From the NCBI GenBank assembly GCA_003243195.1, contig QFQI01000008.1:124001-188000 (forward strand): a stretch of DNA of 64,000 bases, given 5' to 3'. The DNA comes from Sphingomonas taxi (GTDB lineage: Bacteria > Pseudomonadota > Alphaproteobacteria > Sphingomonadales > Sphingomonadaceae). A program made the position numbers and the translations under genes. The notes beneath the pieces are model-generated. The model had not been told where the DNA came from. It did not search any database and saw only the letters and a list, made by a program, of their open reading frames with translations. Shown here piece after piece: positions 60,728-64,000 of this stretch. Within the stretch, counting starts at the first letter, position 1. Each line of letters opens with the position of its first letter.

Positions 60728-62071
60728 ATGAACACGGCTGACCTGCGCCATACACCCGAAGGCTATTTCACCACCCGCTGGGGTTTGCCGGAATATACCG
60801 ACTGGATCGACGAGAGCCTGTCATGGAAGAACAGTTGCTACATCGGCGACTGGTCGTTCCTCTGGCAGCGCCGCTATCGTGGCCCGGAGGTGCTGCGGCT
60901 CTTTTCAGACTATTCGGTCAACAGCTTCGCCAAGTTCGAGCGGCTGCAGTCGAAGCACGTCACCCACACCAATCGCAACGGCAAGGTCATCCATGAAGGC
61001 ATCCTGAGCCGGCTGGACGACGAGGAGTTCATGCTGTTCGGTCGTGGCAGCTTCTGGATGGACTATCAGTTGCGCCGCGGAAACTACAACGTCTCCTCCG
61101 AAGCGGAGGAAGGCTTCAACTTCCAGGTCGCCGGGCCGACCGCCTATGCGGTGGTCGAGAAGGCGAGCGGCGCCGACCTGCGCGACATCAAGTTCATGCG
61201 ATCGGGGGAGGTCACCATCGCGGGCCACCCCGTCCTGGCGCTGCGCCAGGGGATGTCGGGCGAGCCGGGGTTCGAGCTTCAGGGCGCGGCCGAACATGCC
61301 GCGGAGGTATATGATACGGTGCTGCGTGCGGGGCAGGAATTCGGCATTCGCAAGCTCGGCGGGCGCGCGGCCTTCATCAACCACCTCGAAGCCTGTTTCC
61401 CGACGATCGTGACCGATTACCTTCCCGCCATCTTCGACGACGACATGGCGGAGTATCTCGCGGAATTCAGGGCGGGCCTGCCCGCCTTCGCCTCGACCTT
61501 CAACGTGGCCGGCAGCTTCCAGTCGGACGATATCGCCGACTGGTATCGCAGCCCGGTCGAACTCGGCTGGGGCAAGAACGTGAAGTTCGACCACGACTTC
61601 CTCGGTCGCGCCGCGCTCGAACCCGAAGTCGCCCAGCCGCGCCGCGTCATGCGCACGCTGGTATGGAGTGCCGAGGACGTCGGCGATGTCCATGCCTCGC
61701 TGTTCCGTGACGGGACGCCCTATCAGTTCATGGAAATGCCACGCGACCAGCGTGGCTTCATGTGGGCCGATCGCGTGCTGCGCGACGGTCGCGATGTCGG
61801 CGTCGCCACGTCGCGGGGATATAGCTACTTTTTCCGCGAGATGCTGTCGCTCTGTGTCATCGACGTGGCGTCGGCGGAGCCGGGGACGCCGGTGGAGGTG
61901 ATCTGGGGCGCGCCCGCCGCAGAAGACGATCCGCGCGACGGTCGCTCCGGCCCCGTACAAGCGCGACAACCGGCGGGTCGATGTCGCCACGCTGGCGCAC
62001 GCCTGATCAACAATCCCTGTCGGGGCGCCCGCGAAGACGCGGGCACCCCGGTCGTCGGTGGAGCATCATGA
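60728..62071 (+). CDS. Tetrahydrofolate-dependent O-demethylase, LigM/DesA-GcvT family, C-terminus frameshifted
   Basis: 447 residues as read. GcvT fold: SWKNSCYIGDWSFLWQRRYRGPEVLRLFSD, NGKVIHEGILSRLDDEEFMLFGRG, LRQGMSGEPGFELQG, VKFDHDFLGRAALE and TSRGYSYFFREMLSLCVIDV, the same order of blocks as LigM. It would move a methyl from an aryl methoxyl to THF, giving 5-methyl-THF and a phenol. After VEVIWGAP (about 61915) the annotated frame turns to unrelated sequence. The next frame gives QKTIRATVAPAPYKRDNRRV and stops at 62004-62006, the proper C-terminus, so 2 bases appear lost or 1 gained. Followed by purU, folB and folD. Exact substrate (vanillate, 3-O-methylgallate, syringate or other) is unknown. 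Confidence 0.82.
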   Translation: MNTADLRHTPEGYFTTRWGLPEYTDWIDESLSWKNSCYIGDWSFLWQRRYRGPEVLRLFSDYSVNSFAKFERLQSKHVTHTNRNGKVIHEGILSRLDDEEFMLFGRGSFWMDYQLRRGNYNVSSEAEEGFNFQVAGPTAYAVVEKASGADLRDIKFMRSGEVTIAGHPVLALRQGMSGEPGFELQGAAEHAAEVYDTVLRAGQEFGIRKLGGRAAFINHLEACFPTIVTDYLPAIFDDDMAEYLAEFRAGLPAFASTFNVAGSFQSDDIADWYRSPVELGWGKNVKFDHDFLGRAALEPEVAQPRRVMRTLVWSAEDVGDVHASLFRDGTPYQFMEMPRDQRGFMWADRVLRDGRDVGVATSRGYSYFFREMLSLCVIDVASAEPGTPVEVIWGAPAAEDDPRDGRSGPVQARQPAGRCRHAGARLINNPCRGAREDAGTPVVGGAS

Positions 62072-62925
62072 CGAACCGCTACATACTGACCCTGTCGTGC
62101 GTCGATCATCCCGGCATCGTCGCCGCCGTCACCGGCCTGCTGGCGCGGCACGGTGCCAATATCCTGGAAGCGCAGCAATTCGACGACACCCTGACGGGAC
62201 GCTTCTTCATGCGGGTGGAGTTCGCGCTGGTCGGGGCGGCCAATATCGAGCAGTTGCGCGTCGCCTTCGATCCCGTCGCCGCCGATCGCGGGTTCGACTG
62301 GTCGCTGCGCGACAAGGCGCGCGCGAAGAAGGTGCTGATCCTGGCCAGCAAGTTCGACCATTGCCTCGCCGACCTCCTGTATCGCGCGAACATCGGGGAG
62401 CTGGCCATGGAGGTCGTCGGCATCGTCTCCAACCACCCGCGTGACACCTATGCGCATCTCGATTTCGGTGCCGCCCCGTTCCACCATCTGCCCGTGACCA
62501 GGGATACCAAGGCGGCGCAGGAAGAACGGCTGCGGACGCTGGTGGAGGAAACCGGCGCCGAACTCGTGGTGCTGGCGCGCTACATGCAGGTGCTGTCGGA
62601 CACGATGGCGGGGTGGCTCGCCGGGCGTTGCATCAACATCCATCACAGCTTCCTTCCCGGGTTCAAGGGCGCGAAACCCTATCATCAGGCGCATGCGCGC
62701 GGCGTGAAGCTGATCGGGGCGACCGCACATTTCGTGACCGCAGATCTCGATGAAGGGCCGATCATCGAACAGGATGTCGCGCGCGTTTCGCATGCGGACA
62801 CGCCGGAGGATCTGGTCCGCAAGGGCCGCGACGTCGAACGGCGCGTGCTGTCGGGGGCGGTGCGCAGCTTCCTGGAGGACCGCATCCTCGCCAATGGCGC
62901 GACCACGGTCGTCTTCCAGCCGTGA
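62068..62925 (+). CDS. purU: Formyltetrahydrofolate deformylase
   Basis: 285 residues. N-terminal ACT domain (LTLSCVDHPGIVAAVTGLLARHGANILEAQQF), then the formyltransferase-like catalytic domain: KVLILASKFDHCLADLLYR, VGIVSNHPRD, and INIHHSFLPGFKGAKPYHQAHARGVKLIGATAHFVT with catalytic Asn/His, then DEGPIIEQDVARV. Hydrolyses 10-formyl-THF to formate and THF, regenerating free THF for the demethylase. ATG overlaps the frameshifted end of the demethylase frame by 4 bp. Confidence 0.93.
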   Translation: MTNRYILTLSCVDHPGIVAAVTGLLARHGANILEAQQFDDTLTGRFFMRVEFALVGAANIEQLRVAFDPVAADRGFDWSLRDKARAKKVLILASKFDHCLADLLYRANIGELAMEVVGIVSNHPRDTYAHLDFGAAPFHHLPVTRDTKAAQEERLRTLVEETGAELVVLARYMQVLSDTMAGWLAGRCINIHHSFLPGFKGAKPYHQAHARGVKLIGATAHFVTADLDEGPIIEQDVARVSHADTPEDLVRKGRDVERRVLSGAVRSFLEDRILANGATTVVFQP

Positions 62926-63284
62926 CGCGGACCGATGGCGCGTACCGGATCTTCGCCCATGGGATCGTCGTCCATGCCTCGATCGGCCTGCTCGACACCG
63001 AGCAACGACGCCGGCAGCCGCTGTCGGTGGACATCGACGTCTATATCGTTTCCGATCCGCCAGCAGACGACAGCGACATGATGCTCGATTATCGCGAACT
63101 CGTGTCGGTCGTCCTTCAGGTGGCGGAGGCGATGCATACGCGCCTGGTCGAAACCTTCGCGCGGCGGGTAGCGGTAGGCTGCCTGGCGCTGTCGGGTGCG
63201 ATCGAGCGGGCGATCGTCACCGTGCGCAAGCCGGGGGCGCTGGCGCCGGCAGTGGCGGGCGTAACGCTGGAGGTCGCGCGATGA
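62922..63284 (+). CDS. folB: Dihydroneopterin aldolase-like protein in the C1 operon
   Basis: 120 residues, normal FolB length. YRIFAHGIVVHASIGLLDTEQRRRQPLSVDIDVYI resembles the FolB N-terminus (HGxxGxxxxE type: ASIGLLDTE), MMLDYRELVSVV, and LVETFARRVAVGCLA. Makes 6-hydroxymethyl-dihydropterin in folate synthesis. GTG start overlapping purU, ATGA overlap with folD. Its presence suggests the operon also increases the folate pool. The expected Lys near the C-terminus is not clearly placed (VRKPGALAPAVAGVTLE). Confidence 0.78.
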   Translation: MTRTDGAYRIFAHGIVVHASIGLLDTEQRRRQPLSVDIDVYIVSDPPADDSDMMLDYRELVSVVLQVAEAMHTRLVETFARRVAVGCLALSGAIERAIVTVRKPGALAPAVAGVTLEVAR

Positions 63285-64000
63285 CGGCGCGGATCATCGA
63301 CGGGCGTGCGGTCGCGCGCACGATCCGGGACGAATGTCGCGCGCAGGTGCTGGCGCTGACGCGGGAGCGCGGCATCGTGCCGGGACTCGCGGTCATCCTG
63401 GTCGGCGATGATCCCGCGTCGGCCGTCTATGTCGCCAACAAGATCCGCGCCTGTGCCGCCGCGGGAATCCGGTCGTTCGAACATCGGCTGCCCGTGACGG
63501 TGACGGAGGCGGAACTGCTCGGCACGATCGTGCAACTGAACGACGACGCCGCGGTCCATGGCCTCCTCGTGCAACTGCCGCTGCCACGGCACATCGACAT
63601 GGCGCGCGTCCTGCAGACCATCTCCGCCGACAAGGATGTCGATGGCTTCCACCTCTACAATGTCGGCGCGCTGGTGACCGGAAACACGATCTTCTCTCCG
63701 TGCACGCCCTTCGGCGTCGTCCGCCTTCTCGAACACGAGGGTATCGCGATCGCGGGGCAGAACGTCGTGGTGGTGGGGGCGAGCAATATCGTCGGCAAGC
63801 CGATGGCACTGATGCTGATGGCGCGCGGCGCCACCGTCGCGATCTGCCATGCGCAGACACGGGATCTGGCGCAGTTCACGATCCTCGCCGACATATTGAT
63901 CGTCGCGGCCGGCGTGCCGAACCTGATCCTGCCGCAGATGGTGAAGCGGGGGGCCGTAGTCATCGACGTGGGCATCAATCGGCTGCCCGACGGACGCATT
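63281..64000 (+). CDS. folD: Methylene-THF dehydrogenase/cyclohydrolase, cut by the window end
   Basis: 240 residues present of about 290. ASAVYVANKIRACAAAGI (catalytic YxxxK), GLLVQLPLPRHID, KDVDGFHLYNVGALVTG, CTPFGVVRLLEHEGI and VVVVGASNIVGKPMALMLMARGATV (NADP site). Interconverts 5,10-methylene-, methenyl- and 10-formyl-THF, feeding PurU. The methylene-THF reductase needed to oxidise methyl-THF is not in the window and may follow. Confidence 0.93.
   Translation, partial: MTARIIDGRAVARTIRDECRAQVLALTRERGIVPGLAVILVGDDPASAVYVANKIRACAAAGIRSFEHRLPVTVTEAELLGTIVQLNDDAAVHGLLVQLPLPRHIDMARVLQTISADKDVDGFHLYNVGALVTGNTIFSPCTPFGVVRLLEHEGIAIAGQNVVVVGASNIVGKPMALMLMARGATVAICHAQTRDLAQFTILADILIVAAGVPNLILPQMVKRGAVVIDVGINRLPDGRI

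Noticed and set aside
1..64000. CRISPR arrays, prophage structural genes, intact insertion sequences, rRNA
   Set aside because: No regularly spaced repeats, capsid/tail genes, transposase genes or rRNA-like sequence were seen. The only mobile trace is the recombinase relic by the tRNA.

Overview
The window looks like a chromosomal segment of a sphingomonad (Sphingomonas/Novosphingobium/Sphingobium type). The evidence is high-GC coding sequence, two TonB-dependent receptors, and a catabolic gene set matching that of Sphingobium SYK-6: protocatechuate 4,5-cleavage, a FerA-type ADP-forming CoA synthetase, a lignostilbene dioxygenase and a LigM/DesA-family O-demethylase. The assignment rests on gene content read by eye, not on a database search.

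Layout. 1-4.0 kb: N-terminal part of an NAD-glutamate dehydrogenase, a PAS-like protein, tRNA-Thr(CGT), and a decayed serine recombinase whose 3' end runs into that tRNA. 4.1-9.4 kb: a TonB receptor divergent from an exported cyanophycinase/isoaspartyl-peptidase fusion and an AsnC/Lrp regulator. 9.5-19.3 kb: the whole protocatechuate 4,5-cleavage pathway (ligK-ligU on the minus strand; a double-HTH LysR gene, a DUF1932-type gene, ligJ, ligI, ligA, ligB, ligC and an acyl-CoA dehydrogenase on the plus strand). 19.3-27.5 kb: a minus-strand operon (CMD-family gene, beta-hydroxyacid dehydrogenase, lignostilbene dioxygenase, NmrA-like gene, vanillin dehydrogenase, ferB, ferA). 27.7-32.9 kb: the divergent operon ALDH-GMC-ALDH-DUF3237, whose enzyme order fits phenylcoumaran side-chain oxidation and decarboxylation. 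32.9-39.8 kb: a LysR gene, a TonB receptor, and a VanA-type Rieske O-demethylase with a separate reductase and ferredoxin, then a DoxX-like membrane protein. 39.8-45 kb: ADH, thioesterase, thiolase, UbiB-like protein and two gene relics.

45.1-57.1 kb is a catabolic island with no pathway I recognise: MFS transporter, EstB-like esterase, SMP-30, tandem SDR, CYP199-like P450, SDR, NicX/M29-like protein, SDR, GMC oxidoreductase and an IclR regulator. Three of its promoter regions share a palindrome of the form CGGAA-N5-TTCCG, which suggests one regulon. 57.1-60.6 kb holds a PrpD-family gene, a SnoaL-like gene, a frameshifted cyclase gene and a LysR gene. 60.7-64 kb holds a C1 operon: a tetrahydrofolate-dependent O-demethylase with a frameshifted 3' end, purU, folB and folD, the last cut by the window edge.

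How it fits together: lignin-type dimers and ferulate would be converted to vanillin and vanillate. Methoxyl groups could be removed by three chemistries encoded here (Rieske, P450, THF-dependent). Protocatechuate would then go through LigAB, LigC, LigI, LigU, LigJ and LigK to pyruvate and oxaloacetate.
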